The notes under the pieces were generated by a model that searched no databases, was not told the origin of the DNA, and worked only from the letters and a program-made list of their open reading frames with translations. A stretch of DNA of 64,000 nucleotides from Bradyrhizobium sp. WSM1417 (lineage in GTDB: Bacteria; Pseudomonadota; Alphaproteobacteria; Rhizobiales; Xanthobacteraceae): positions 2,160,392-2,224,391 of the forward strand of contig NZ_KI911783.1 of assembly GCF_000515415.1 (NCBI RefSeq), given 5' to 3'. Every line of letters begins with the position of its first letter. The first letter of the stretch is position 1. Below are positions 9,593-19,671 of the stretch, piece after piece. The translations under genes were made by a program, and so were the position numbers.

Positions 9593-10729
9593 TTAGTAAC
9601 CCGCAAGCTTCGCCAAGCGGTTCGAATGGTAGTCGGCGTCGCCGAATAGCTCGGCCAATACTCGTTGTCGTTTCATGTAGAAGCCCATATCATACTCGTC
9701 GGTCATGCCGATGCCGCCGTGCATCTGAATGCCTTCCTGAACAGCGAGTGCGCTCGCCATGCCGGACATGGCCTTGCCTACCATCACAGCCTGCTCGGCT
9801 CCTGCGTCGCCACAGTCGAGCAGCTGCTGGGCCTTAAGAACGGCGGCGCGAGCCACTTCCATCTCCGTGTAGAGATGGGCTGCTCGATGTTGCAGTGCCT
9901 GGAACGAGCCGATCAGGCGACCGAACTGCTTCCGCTGCCTGAGATAACCTAAGGTCATGTCTAGGGCGGCCGACCCGACCCCTACCATCTCAGCCGACGC
10001 GCCGGCGCGCAATGAGCTAAGCGCCTTCGTCAAGGCGCCAAACCCGTGGTCGATTTCGCCGATAACTGCTTCCTCGAGGACCTCCACGCCGTCAAACTTC
10101 AAACGGGCGGCGAGGCTCGCATCGGTGAGCCGGTCGGCTTCGGCCGTAAGATTCGCTACGTCGCTCTCAACCAGGAAGAGCGTGACGCCCAGCTCCTCGT
10201 CGCAGGAGCCGGTGGTCCGGGCCGCAACGATCAAGAAGTCGGCGACATGGCCGTAGGTCACGAAGCGCTTTTCACCAACCAGGCGAAAGCCGTTGCCGAC
10301 CCGCCGCGCCAGCAGCGCGATCCGCTCCGGCCGATGCCTGGCGGTCTCGTCGACCGCAAGCACGCCCACCGCCTCGCCGGCTAGGATGCGTGGCAACCAG
10401 GCTTGTCGCTGGGCCGTAGAACCGGCCTTTAACATCGTGACAGCGCCTACCGCCGTCGCGAGGAACGGCGAAGGTGTGAGGTTTCGGCCAATCTCCTCCA
10501 TCACGATACCAGCCTCGACGTGTCCCAGTCCTAAGCCGCCTTCGGACTCATCGATCAGCACGCCATTCAGGCCGAGCTCAGCGAAGCGCTTCCACACCTC
10601 AGGCGAGAAGCCGGTCCTGTCGTCGGCATCCCGCAGCGCGCGAATGTGGCTAACCGGTGCTTGCTCAGCAAGGAACGGCCGCACCGTATCGGCGAGCATC
10701 GCCTGGTGTTCGGTGTGGAAGAGGGGCAC
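9593..10729 (-). CDS. Acyl-CoA dehydrogenase (second of a pair)
   Basis: This is an FAD-dependent acyl-CoA dehydrogenase-family protein of about 378 residues, shorter and more divergent than its neighbour, as is usual for the second subunit of heteromeric side-chain dehydrogenases. It shows LGLNGVLIDESEGGLGLG near residue 60, FGRLIGSFQALQHRAA near 270 and the C-terminal HGGIGMTDEYDM. The frame extends to 10768 through a TTG, but a GTG at 10729 with an upstream CGGAG, five bases after the preceding stop, is the more natural start. The tight junction with the gene at 10734-11912 indicates one transcript and suggests a heteromeric dehydrogenase, as in steroid-type ACADs (inference). Confidence 0.85.
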   Translation of the reverse strand: MPLFHTEHQAMLADTVRPFLAEQAPVSHIRALRDADDRTGFSPEVWKRFAELGLNGVLIDESEGGLGLGHVEAGIVMEEIGRNLTPSPFLATAVGAVTMLKAGSTAQRQAWLPRILAGEAVGVLAVDETARHRPERIALLARRVGNGFRLVGEKRFVTYGHVADFLIVAARTTGSCDEELGVTLFLVESDVANLTAEADRLTDASLAARLKFDGVEVLEEAVIGEIDHGFGALTKALSSLRAGASAEMVGVGSAALDMTLGYLRQRKQFGRLIGSFQALQHRAAHLYTEMEVARAAVLKAQQLLDCGDAGAEQAVMVGKAMSGMASALAVQEGIQMHGGIGMTDEYDMGFYMKRQRVLAELFGDADYHSNRLAKLAGY

Positions 10730-10733
10730 GATG

Positions 10734-11912
10734 TCAGGCTCCGGGTAACTGGAGGATGCGCTTGGCAATAATGTTGAGCTGCACCTCGGAGGTGCCGCCT
10801 TCGATGGAATTGGCCTTGGTGCGGAGCCAAGCGCGGGCGTGGGCGCCGCCGAGAGAGCGCTCGCTCTCCCACTCCAGAGCGTCCGAGCCTCCGATGTCCA
10901 TCATCAGCTCGTACCGCTGCTTGTTCAGCTCGGTCCCAAAGTATTTTATCACCGAGGGCTGAGCGGGGTGCGCACGCTCGTGCTTCAATTCGTCGGTAAA
11001 GCGTTCCGACATGGCCATAAACGCTTGAGCGCGGACATCGAAAAGAGCGAGGCGAGCACGCAAAACGGGATCGTCCAGCCGACCGTCCGCCTCCGTACCG
11101 ACCGTACGCTTGGCCATCTCCCCGAGCGACAGCTGGCCAAACCCTAAACCGGTGCCAGAAAGGCTCTCGCGTTCGTGGCTGAGCAAGTACTTGGCGACGT
11201 CCCAACCCTTGTTTAACTCACCGACGAGGTTCTTCTTCGGCACTTTTACGTTGTCTAGAAACGTCTCGCAAAAAGGCGAGTAGCCGGAGATCAGCCTGAT
11301 CGGTTTAACCGAGACACCAGGCGTTTCCATGTCGATCAACAGAAACGAAATGCCATTATGCTTGCTGGAGGTGTCTGTCCGCACGAGGCAAAATATCCAG
11401 TCTGCTTTGTCTGCATCGCTGGTCCAGATCTTTTGGCCGTTCACCAGGAAATGATCGCCCTTGTCCTCCGCCCGGGTAGCCAGTGACGCGAGGTCGGAGC
11501 CAGCCCCCGGCTCGGAATAGCCTTGGCACCAAAGAACTTCGCCGCGAACCAACTTTGGCAGGTGCTCCAGCTTCTGCTCCTCGGTGCCATATTTGAGGAG
11601 GGCCGGCCCTAGCGTGTAGAGGCCGAACGAACTTAATGGAGTGCGACAACCAAGCCGGCTCATTTCATTTCGGAGGATCTTCGTCTCCTCGGGAGAAAGC
11701 CCACCTCCGCCGTATGGCTTGGGCCAGTCCGGCGCTGTCCAGCCTTTCTCTGTCATGCGGTCCAACCAGACCTTTTGGGCTGGGCTGTAGACGGCTCGAC
11801 GGCCGCCCCAAACGGCATCATCCTCAGAACGAATCGGTTGGCGCATCTCTGTCGGGCAATTCAACTCGAGCCACGCGTGCGTCTCCCGACGGAATGTCTC
11901 AAGTTCGCTCAC
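10734..11912 (-). CDS. Acyl-CoA dehydrogenase (first of a pair)
   Basis: This is a 392-residue acyl-CoA dehydrogenase, forming a 2-enoyl-CoA and passing electrons to ETF. It shows WPKPYGGGGLSPEE near residue 65, the flavin/substrate motif WCQGYSEPGAGSDLASL near 128, GQKIWTSDADKADW and the C-terminal SIEGGTSEVQLNIIAKRIL. It starts with GTG at 11912 preceded by a strong AGGAGGGG. It is followed almost without gap by the second dehydrogenase and then by the thiolase. Substrate is not predictable; the paired arrangement is typical of branched, cyclic or side-chain substrates. Confidence 0.93.
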   Translation of the reverse strand: MSELETFRRETHAWLELNCPTEMRQPIRSEDDAVWGGRRAVYSPAQKVWLDRMTEKGWTAPDWPKPYGGGGLSPEETKILRNEMSRLGCRTPLSSFGLYTLGPALLKYGTEEQKLEHLPKLVRGEVLWCQGYSEPGAGSDLASLATRAEDKGDHFLVNGQKIWTSDADKADWIFCLVRTDTSSKHNGISFLLIDMETPGVSVKPIRLISGYSPFCETFLDNVKVPKKNLVGELNKGWDVAKYLLSHERESLSGTGLGFGQLSLGEMAKRTVGTEADGRLDDPVLRARLALFDVRAQAFMAMSERFTDELKHERAHPAQPSVIKYFGTELNKQRYELMMDIGGSDALEWESERSLGGAHARAWLRTKANSIEGGTSEVQLNIIAKRILQLPGA

Positions 11913-11913
11913 T

Positions 11914-12174
11914 TTATAAGCCCCTCCTGCTTGCGGACCCGCTCTCCGGCTGCTTCGACGTTTTGAGTGTGTTGCGCATCTGCGGTGCGCACCACCTCAG
12001 CCCGCGGGCAATCTTCGGAAGGGAAAACATGTCGCCCCAGAACAAATTGCTCATGTAGGGCGGTGAGCCACCTCCATGCATCGAAGCAATCTCGGCATCA
12101 ATGGCGCGTTGGTTGGTGCCCCTGTCCAAGGCTCCTCCTTCGCTCAACATCAGATATCCTTCAGTTACCTCCAC
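11914..12174 (-). pseudogene. Possible C-terminal fragment of a 3-hydroxyacyl-CoA dehydrogenase (FadB/FadJ type)
   Basis: This 86-residue frame ends one base before the acyl-CoA dehydrogenase start. Its first 50 residues resemble the C-terminal segment of bifunctional FadB/FadJ proteins, where an EG..L.EG.A.R..DID stretch is followed by a GYGFP..GGP and W.D pattern. Here the reading is LSEGGALDRGTNQRAIDAE, then GGGSPPY and WGDMFSLPKI. The last 35 residues are unlike the family. I read it as a truncated remnant, with only moderate support because the match is by eye and gapped. Confidence 0.35.
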
Positions 12175-13448
12175 TTTGGAGTACTGCCTCGGCGCCCTTG
12201 GCGCAGTACATCGGTACCAACGCTAACGTACCCGAGCGAATAAAATCGCTAAGTTCCGGCAATTCCGCGCAGTCTTCCGGCTAAAAAGAGGGAACTGCCG
12301 CATTCCGCGGCGCAGGTCAGGATGGCGCACGCTCATGCTCATGCATGTTAGAAACTCCAGCCAGCGCATCGGGCGTGATTCTCTAATCAGAGACTGGATT
12401 GAACGGGGACAGTGCTCGACCTGATCTGAGCCCGATCACGTGGCGCTTCGCACCGCAAGCATCGGCGCTGCGGGCGCCGCAGTTGGAACGCAGCCAGGGT
12501 GATACAAATCGAGCGGGGCGATCCACATCCAAACGTTAAGCGGGAAAACTGCATTGCCCCGCTAAGAATGCACGAATGCCGCGGAACTGCTCTAAAGTAA
12601 GAGGCAAATCGGACCGGTGAGAAGCTAATTTCAGACAAGAGCGCAACCAGAGAGCGCCGCCACCAGCGAGCCGGACGTCTCGGCCACGGTGGCGCTTGCG
12701 TCAACAACATCGGGCGCGATTTTTAACTAGTTGGACGCAAATTGCGGCTTTGAGTGACAAACCAACCAATGTCGAACGTTTCGTGGTCACCCATTGATCG
12801 CATTCAGGTGCTCGTCTCCAAGGCGTCTGAATCTGTGGTGATGGTTGATAGGATCTCGCTTGAGCGCGGAGCTACGGACGTCGTTCCTCGCAAATTGCTA
12901 TCGTTCACCGCATCACGGACACTCCGAAAATCGGAGTGCGACGTCTCTGTATCTGATGTCTCAGCGGGGCTGAGCCCCATCCTTGTGCACAAGCTTGGTG
13001 GTTGCGACTGGTGGTCGTGGACTCTACCCTCGCTTGCGGCGGTATGGAGCTTAATCCGATCCCGCCGGCACGGGCGCGTTTTGCTTTATGACGGGTTGCT
13101 CCAAGTTGGGATCCGCCTTTCGAGATCATTGTCAGTTCTCAATCGGATCCTAAAAAAAACGTGAAAAAGCTGTGCGACGGTGATGGGCGACCTCTCTCGC
13201 AAAACTGTCGAAATCTCAACAGTTCTGTCGCCTTGGGCTCTGCCGCCGAAGTATCGGCCGCGCCTAGCATGCATTGTGGACGGCAAACGGCGACACCAGT
13301 TCAGACGAGAGCATCTTCGCTGCGCTGGACGAACGGCGATCGACAGTTGCCGAGGCATCTCCCACGAAATATCCATAGCTCCATAACGAATAATGGATCC
13401 TATGGGTTGATCAAACCCTTCTTGAGCCGAAATTCCGGAGGATAATCC
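12175..13448. other. 1.27 kb with no supported gene
   Basis: The longest frames (12754-13164 plus and 13086-13490 minus) overlap in opposite directions and show no recognisable motif. The plus-strand one has Val/Ser-rich composition and no convincing ribosome site. The end of this interval holds GGAGG at about 13437-13441, the ribosome site of the MaoC-type gene. A promoter for that gene should be here, but none stands out. Confidence 0.5.
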
Positions 13449-14333
13449 ATGCCGATCTATTACCCCGATATTCTGGAACAGAAGACCCAACCACGCACCT
13501 TTACCTACGGCGAGCGGGATGTGATGCTGTACGCACTTGGGCTTGGCATGGGCCGCGATCCAATAAACGAGCGCGAGCTGTCGTTCGTGTACGAGAAAGA
13601 TCTTAAGGTCATGCCGACAGTTGCCACAGTGCTGGCTTCGGGTAAGGGAGGGTATGCCAAGCCCGCGTCGGACCAGAAGTCAGGCCTCCGGATCAGCGAG
13701 CTGAATCTCCTGATGTTGGTTCATGGCGAGCAGAAGGTCGAGCTGCACAAACCGCTTCCGTCGTCTGGCACGATAACGGCCACCACTCGCACGATTGGAG
13801 CCTACGATAAGGGCAAGGATAGAGGCGCTGTGGTCGTCGACGAGACCGTGTGGACGGACGAAAAAGGCGAGAAGGTAGCCACTCTCACCGACTCCACCTT
13901 CGCCCGCGGTGACGGCGGCTTCGGCGGGCCGTCACACGGGGCACCCGAACCGCACGTTGTGCCCACACGCAAGACGGACCGGTCGGTCCTGTTCGAGACC
14001 CGACCGGATCAGGCGCTGCTCTATCGACTGAACGGCGATCTCAATCCGCTTCATTCCGATCCTGATGTCGCCAAGCAGGCCGGCTTCTCGCGCCCCATCC
14101 TGCATGGCCTGTGCACCTTCGGGATCACCTGCCGGGCCGTGCTGCAAGAGCTTTGCGATTACGATCCCACAAGGATCCTGAGCCACCAAGCCCGCTTCTC
14201 GGCACCAGTGATCCCCGGTGATGCCATCACTGTCGATCTCTGGCGAGATCGCAATGTGATCTCGTTCGAGGCTCGCGTAATCGATCGCGATGCGACTGTG
14301 ATCAAGAACGGCAAGACCGTGCTGCGTGCCTAG
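13449..14333 (+). CDS. MaoC-type (R)-enoyl-CoA hydratase 2
   Basis: This is a double-hotdog hydratase of 294 residues, related to the hydratase-2 domain of multifunctional enzyme 2. It hydrates a trans-2-enoyl-CoA to the (R)-3-hydroxyacyl-CoA. The hydratase-2 motif is visible as GDLNPLHSDPDVAKQAGF followed by PILHGLCTFG near residues 198-225. GGAGG lies 8 bases before the ATG. It is on the opposite strand from the dehydrogenase/thiolase genes but supplies the missing hydration step. The short-chain dehydrogenase at 58917 resembles the other half of such an MFE-2 system. Confidence 0.9.
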   Translation: MPIYYPDILEQKTQPRTFTYGERDVMLYALGLGMGRDPINERELSFVYEKDLKVMPTVATVLASGKGGYAKPASDQKSGLRISELNLLMLVHGEQKVELHKPLPSSGTITATTRTIGAYDKGKDRGAVVVDETVWTDEKGEKVATLTDSTFARGDGGFGGPSHGAPEPHVVPTRKTDRSVLFETRPDQALLYRLNGDLNPLHSDPDVAKQAGFSRPILHGLCTFGITCRAVLQELCDYDPTRILSHQARFSAPVIPGDAITVDLWRDRNVISFEARVIDRDATVIKNGKTVLRA

Positions 14334-14530
14334 GCGCACTGCCTGGCTGGGCCGCGACTGCGCGTCTCCCGTTGCAGAGGATTTCTTTACGCGGCTCGCG
14401 TTCAGAGCCAGAACCCGCGTGAACGTGTGCCGAGGGCTTGCGGGGACGTAATCGTTCTGTCGGATTGGAGTACAGCGTCCCATATTTGCCCGGTGGCCAC
14501 GAAGGGCGGAGAAAGCCAACGACGATGGCA

Positions 14531-14538
14531 AGTTCAGG
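14531..14538. repeat. IS66 target-site duplication, left copy
   Basis: AGTTCAGG directly precedes the left terminal inverted repeat and is repeated exactly at 17130-17137. Eight-base duplications are characteristic of the IS66 family. Confidence 0.9.
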
Positions 14539-14616
14539 GTAAGCGCGATTTTCCCCGCAGTTGACGCCTGCGCTTTTGACGGATGGCCTTCGTATCGGGG
14601 GCGGCGTCTGGCCTGT

Positions 14617-16187
14617 TCAGGCAGTGGCGGTTTTGGGGAAGTTGAAGGGCAACAGCTCGGTGATATCGGCGTCGCCCGCGCGCTGAGGCAATTCGGTGAG
14701 GACGTGACGCAACCAGGCTAACGGCTCGACGCGTGAGGCGCGGCAGGTCAGCATCAGGCTGTAGACGACGGCGCTGGCCCTGGCGCCCTCGACGGTGTCG
14801 CTGAACAGCCAGCTCTTTCTGCCAGTGGCAAAGATTCTGATATCACGCTCCAGGAGATTGTTGTCGATCGGCATCCTGCCGTCCTCGGCGTAGCGCGTCA
14901 GATATTCCCATTGGTTTCGGGTGTAGGATATGGCGTCGCCAAGCTTGCTGTCCGGCAAGACCTTCGGGCGATTTGATCGAGCCATTCCTTGAGGGCGTTC
15001 AGGACGGGAATGCTGTGTTGCTGGCGGAAGCGGCGAATGCATTGATCTGGCGTTTCGCCTCTGTCTGGTTTTTCGTCCCGCGCCTGCCTTTCAACCCGGT
15101 AAAGCTGTTCGAAGAACCGCAGCGCCTGCTCGGGCGGACCGCCGCCTTTCTTCCTCGCCTTGAGGGCATCGACAAAGCGTCGCCTGGAGTGGGCCATGCA
15201 TCCAATGTGGGTTGGCCCTTCCAGCGTGCGCCAGGCGGTATAGCCGTCACTCATCACGATGCCACGGTAATCGCCGAGAAAGGCCTGCGGGTGGATTTGG
15301 CCACGGCCTGACTGATAGTCGAGAAGCACGATGGGCTGGTCGTTGTCCTCGCCGCTGCGATAGGCCCACATATACGATGTGCTGGTGGCCTCTCTGTCCT
15401 TTTCCTTGAGGACCTGAACCGTCGTCTCGTCGCCATGGATGAGGGGCTGCGATCTGAGCCGCAGCTTCAGGGCGTCATAGATGCGGGAGAGATGCTTCTC
15501 GCTTGAGCCGATCACCCAGTGGCCCAGAGCGCCGCGGTTGACCGGAACGCCGGCGCGTTCGAAGGCCTGCGCCGGGCGGTAGAGCGGCGTGCCATCGACA
15601 TATTTATGAACCAGCGCGAACGCCAGCGTTGAGGCCGTGGCAACGCTGCCCGGCAGCGGCTGCGTCGGCATCGGCGCGGTCACGACAGGGGCGTTGATCC
15701 CGGTGCGATCGCAATGGCGGCACGCATATTTGAAGCGTACGTTCTGTAAAACCTTCGCCTTCACCTCGATATGAAGTTGCTCGGTGACAGCCTCGCCCAT
15801 GCGATGCATCTGGCCACGGCAGCAAGGACACGCCTTCTGATCGTCGGGCAGGTCATACTCGACGCGCTCACGCGGCAGGTTCGCTGGCAGCGGCCTGCGG
15901 CCGCGCTTCTTTCCCGTTGTGTTTTCGACGGGTGGCAAGCCCGTGTCCGGAAGTTCGGCGATATTGTTCTTTTCACTGCCGGCGTCATCCTCATCGGCGG
16001 CCTGCTCGGCTTCATTGAAGAGACGATCGACGTGCTTTCGCTGCGTGGCGCAAAACGATGCAGGCGTGCCAGCGCCAGTTCTTCCTCGAGTTTGACGACG
16101 CGGTCGGCGAGTTGATGGTTCTCCCGCCTGCAGCGCGGCAATGCGCGCCAACAGCACTTCAACACTCCGATCGCCGGTTCGATTCAT
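14617..16187 (-). pseudogene. tnpC: IS66 transposase TnpC, three frameshifts
   Basis: This is the DDE transposase of the IS66 element. The main body (CPCCRGQMHRMGE zinc motif, HGDETTVQVL, SDGYTAW and CMAHSRRRF) reads from 16187 down to about 14966. There a missing C (ATCGCCCGAAG where ATCGCCCCGAAG is expected) shifts the frame, and the C-terminus (SKLGDAISYTRNQWEYL, IDNNLLERDIR) continues in the overlapping frame ending at 14617. Near the start there is a compensating pair, an extra G near 16127 and a missing A near 16050, so that the leucine-zipper stretch LADRVVKLEEELALARLHRF is only readable in another frame. The gene is non-functional unless these are sequence errors. Confidence 0.88.
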
Positions 16188-16239
16188 CGGATTCTTGAAT
16201 CTGAACCGTACCGACGCGTCAACCGCTCAACTCGAGAGC

Positions 16240-16593
16240 TCAGCCGGCAACCTGATATTGCCGCACCGGATGGCGGACCATCGCGTCGATATCGATGCCG
16301 TCAAGGATCCAGTGCAATTGCTGGGTCGTCAACGTGACGACCGCCTCCTGGCGGCGCGGCCATCGGAACTTGTCTTCGGTCAGCCGCTTCAGGACCAGCA
16401 CAAAGCCGGACCGGTCGAAGAACAGCAACTTCATCCGGTCGCAACGGCGATTGCAGAACGCAAAAACCGCCGGAGCAAACGGATCGAGCGCCATCGTCTC
16501 CTGGACCAGGACCGCAAGGCTGTTGATGCCAGCCCGGAAGTCGATCGGCTCACGGTGCAGATAGACTTGCAGGTCACCGCCCAGTCTGAACAT
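16240..16593 (-). CDS. tnpB: IS66 accessory protein TnpB
   Basis: This is the 117-residue IS66 Orf2 protein, intact. It shows the family pattern DFRAGINSLAVLVQE, PFAPAVFAFCNRR, DRMKLLFFDRSGFVLVLKRL and EDKFRWPR. Its start overlaps the end of tnpA by 20 bases, consistent with translational coupling. It is required for IS66 transposition, but its biochemical role is not settled. Confidence 0.95.
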   Translation of the reverse strand: MFRLGGDLQVYLHREPIDFRAGINSLAVLVQETMALDPFAPAVFAFCNRRCDRMKLLFFDRSGFVLVLKRLTEDKFRWPRRQEAVVTLTTQQLHWILDGIDIDAMVRHPVRQYQVAG

Positions 16594-17047
16594 GGCTCAG
16601 TGCTCCGATGATCGCCGTCAATGCATCTACATCGCCGCATTCCAGCGCGAGCTTCACGCCGTTCGGCAGGGATGCGCTCACTTTGGCCGGAGAGCAAAAA
16701 GCTGCAGTCCTTTTGGATTCCGAATCACGCACTTCATCGCAAGTCGCAGGCAAATCCACCGTCGCCACGCTGCTCTGCCGCGACAGGGCCCGATCGGCAG
16801 TCCTCTCAAGCTGAACCGGGATGAACGCCGGTGGTGAAGACGGCGGCAGCGACCTGGTCGCCGTCCACTTCTTGATCCACTTCCGAAGAAGGTTCGCATT
16901 GACCCCATGTTCGAGCGCAAGCCTCGATACCGAAACCCCAGGTTCAAGGCAGGCCGCGACAAGACGGTCCTTCGACGTGGGGTCGTATCGCCGGCGCCCA
17001 TTCCGGCCAACAAGCCTGACCCGCAGTTTCTGATCATCGTCTGCCAT
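16574..17047 (-). CDS. tnpA: IS66 accessory protein TnpA
   Basis: This is the IS66 Orf1 protein of 157 residues. The N-terminal helix-turn-helix of transposase-8 type reads YDPTSKDRLVAACLEPGVS and then VNANLLRKWIKKW, near residues 20-60, and probably binds DNA. The ATG at 17047 (MADDDQKLRVR) is the natural start although the frame is open to 17104. Just upstream is a perfect palindrome (17053-17078) that would fold at the 5' end of the message and could limit translation. Confidence 0.9.
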   Translation of the reverse strand: MADDDQKLRVRLVGRNGRRRYDPTSKDRLVAACLEPGVSVSRLALEHGVNANLLRKWIKKWTATRSLPPSSPPAFIPVQLERTADRALSRQSSVATVDLPATCDEVRDSESKRTAAFCSPAKVSASLPNGVKLALECGDVDALTAIIGALSHVQTGR

Positions 17048-17052
17048 CACAA

Positions 17053-17078
17053 GGTGTCCACCTAATTTGGTGGACACC
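17053..17078 (-). promoter_or_regulatory. Perfect hairpin just upstream of tnpA
   Basis: GGTGTCCACC at 17053-17062 and its exact complement at 17069-17078 are separated by six bases. In the tnpA message the hairpin ends 5 bases before the start codon, so it can mask the ribosome site. It could also be a protein-binding site inside the IS end. Confidence 0.55.
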
Positions 17079-17129
17079 TCATGCATCACAGCACTCAACC
17101 GCAAAAGGTGCGGGGAAATTCGCGCTTAC

Positions 17130-17137
17130 AGTTCAGG
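17130..17137. repeat. IS66 target-site duplication, right copy
   Basis: AGTTCAGG, an exact copy of 14531-14538, immediately follows the right inverted repeat. Confidence 0.9.
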
Positions 17138-17311
17138 AGCCGCTTCGCCAGGGTCGACAGCTGCGATAAGCTTTCCTTTTGTCTTTTTGCCCAGGAGACA
17201 GAGGTCTTCTCAAAATCATTAAGCAATCTTGTGGCGAAGATCTTGGTCTGGCCGTCGGCGGACGCCGCTGTAAGGGGAGCCGCAGGGCGCACGGAGAAGG
17301 AAGTAGAGGCG

Positions 17312-18470
<1,159 letters not shown>

Positions 18471-18568
18471 AGCGCTGGAGGCGTCCTGACAATATTACCG
18501 ATCTCGCCGTGAGCAGGATTGGCCAATCTTTGATGGGGCCGCGCTATTCTGGGACCAGGAGGGGTGCA

Positions 18569-18715
18569 TTGATCATCGCGATTACCGGCCTCGCGGCGGA
18601 GGCGCTTGCCGAAACCCGGGCGATCAGCTCACGATTACGGGCCGCGGTGGCGGTCTACCAGAAGGCGCTGCGCAACGCGCATTTCTCGCACTGTGGCAGC
18701 GATTGCGGTGCCTAA
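18569..18715 (+). pseudogene. Remnant N-terminus of a polyamine-type binding protein
   Basis: A hydrophobic leader (LIIAITGLAAEALAE) and, after a frame change, GDQLTITGRGGG and AAQRAFLALW match the mature N-terminus of the intact binding proteins at 20985-23135 (DQITIVAGGGAMQAAQREAFF). It follows the decayed ATPase in the same order as the intact operon, so the whole ATPase/binding-protein pair was once duplicated. Only about 150 bases survive. Confidence 0.55.
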
Positions 18716-18835
18716 TGGAAAGCAGACAAGCACCGAATTTTTCGTTTGCGCTGTCGGTTATCGTCCCAAACCAACGCTGTTGCACGGCGTGGCTTTCTGA
18801 CACGGCGTACGGATCTCAACGAGCGACAGGAGCGG

Positions 18836-19666
18836 TCAGGTGCCGCGGATGCCACGCAGCCGTTCCGAGCGCCGCCGCAACAGCTCCACTGTGGTCAGCA
18901 TGGCAATGGAAAACAGGATCAGTATAGTCGCGGCGGCGGTGATGGTCGGACTTATTTCCTCTCGAATACCGGAGAACATGACCTTCGGCAGTGTACGCTG
19001 CGCGGGGCCGGCGATAAAGAGCGCCACCACCACCTCGTCGAAGGAGGTGAGGAAAGCAAAGAGCGCGCCAGAAATCATACCCGGCAAGATCAGTGGGAGG
19101 GTGACCTTGAAAAAAACCGTGACCGGCGCCGCGCCCAGGCTCGCTGCCGCTCGGGTGAGCGAATGGTCAAAACCCTTGAGGGTTGCGGTCACCGTGATGA
19201 CGACAAACGGAGCCGCCAAAGCTGTATGCGCGAAAATCAGCCCAGTATAGCTATTCAGCAAGTTCACATCCGCGAAGAAGAAATACACCCCGACCGCCGT
19301 GATCACGACCGGCACGATCATGGGAGATATCAGAAGACCCATGACCGCCGTTCGCCAGGGAAAGTTCGGCCGGCTTAATCCCAAAGCGGCGAGGGTGCCG
19401 AGCACGGAGGATAGCAGCGTCACCGACAGCGCGATGAAGATCGAATTGTGCAGTGCGCCCTGCCATCGGTTAGTCAGAAAGAATTCCTGATACCAGCGCA
19501 GCGATACCGATGGCATCGGATAGGTGAAGAATGGCACCGAATTGAAGGAGAGCGGCACCACCACAAGGATGGGCGCCATCAGGAACAGCAGCACGGCTCC
19601 ACAGATCAGCCGGTGCAGATAATACCAGCCCTTTTCGAGGGGAGAGACATAGACGGAAACAGACAT
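18836..19666 (-). CDS. Polyamine-type ABC permease (PotC-like)
   Basis: This is an inner-membrane permease of 276 residues with six predicted hydrophobic segments and the EAA-loop region RAAASLGAAPVTVFFKVTLPLILPG near residue 190. It is the second permease of the operon. The ATG at 19666 (MSVSVYVSPLEKG) is five bases after the stop of the upstream permease gene; the frame is open to 19777, but that part is the out-of-frame tail of the neighbour. It should pair with the permease at 19672-20913 and the ATPase at 23205. The substrate is a polyamine-like or related cationic compound by family only. Confidence 0.92.
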   Translation of the reverse strand: MSVSVYVSPLEKGWYYLHRLICGAVLLFLMAPILVVVPLSFNSVPFFTYPMPSVSLRWYQEFFLTNRWQGALHNSIFIALSVTLLSSVLGTLAALGLSRPNFPWRTAVMGLLISPMIVPVVITAVGVYFFFADVNLLNSYTGLIFAHTALAAPFVVITVTATLKGFDHSLTRAAASLGAAPVTVFFKVTLPLILPGMISGALFAFLTSFDEVVVALFIAGPAQRTLPKVMFSGIREEISPTITAAATILILFSIAMLTTVELLRRRSERLRGIRGT

Positions 19667-19671
19667 CGTAC

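Larger units (their letters stand above)
14539..17129 (-). mobile_element. IS66-family insertion sequence, complete ends, inactivated transposase
   Basis: The element is 2,591 bp, bounded by near-perfect inverted repeats beginning GTAAGCGCG and continuing to CCCCGCA (20 of 21 positions match between 14539-14559 and the complement of 17109-17129). It is flanked by the exact 8-bp duplication AGTTCAGG. It carries the three standard genes in order tnpA, tnpB, tnpC on the minus strand. The tnpC frame is broken, so the copy should not transpose by itself, although the ends are intact and could be mobilised in trans. Confidence 0.95.

Noticed and set aside
12754..13164. 136-codon plus-strand frame
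   Set aside because: No recognisable motif, overlaps an opposite frame, and no convincing ribosome site; left within the gap description.
13932..14531. 199-codon minus-strand frame opposite the MaoC-type gene
   Set aside because: It is the antisense shadow of a well-supported hydratase gene and does not resemble any family.
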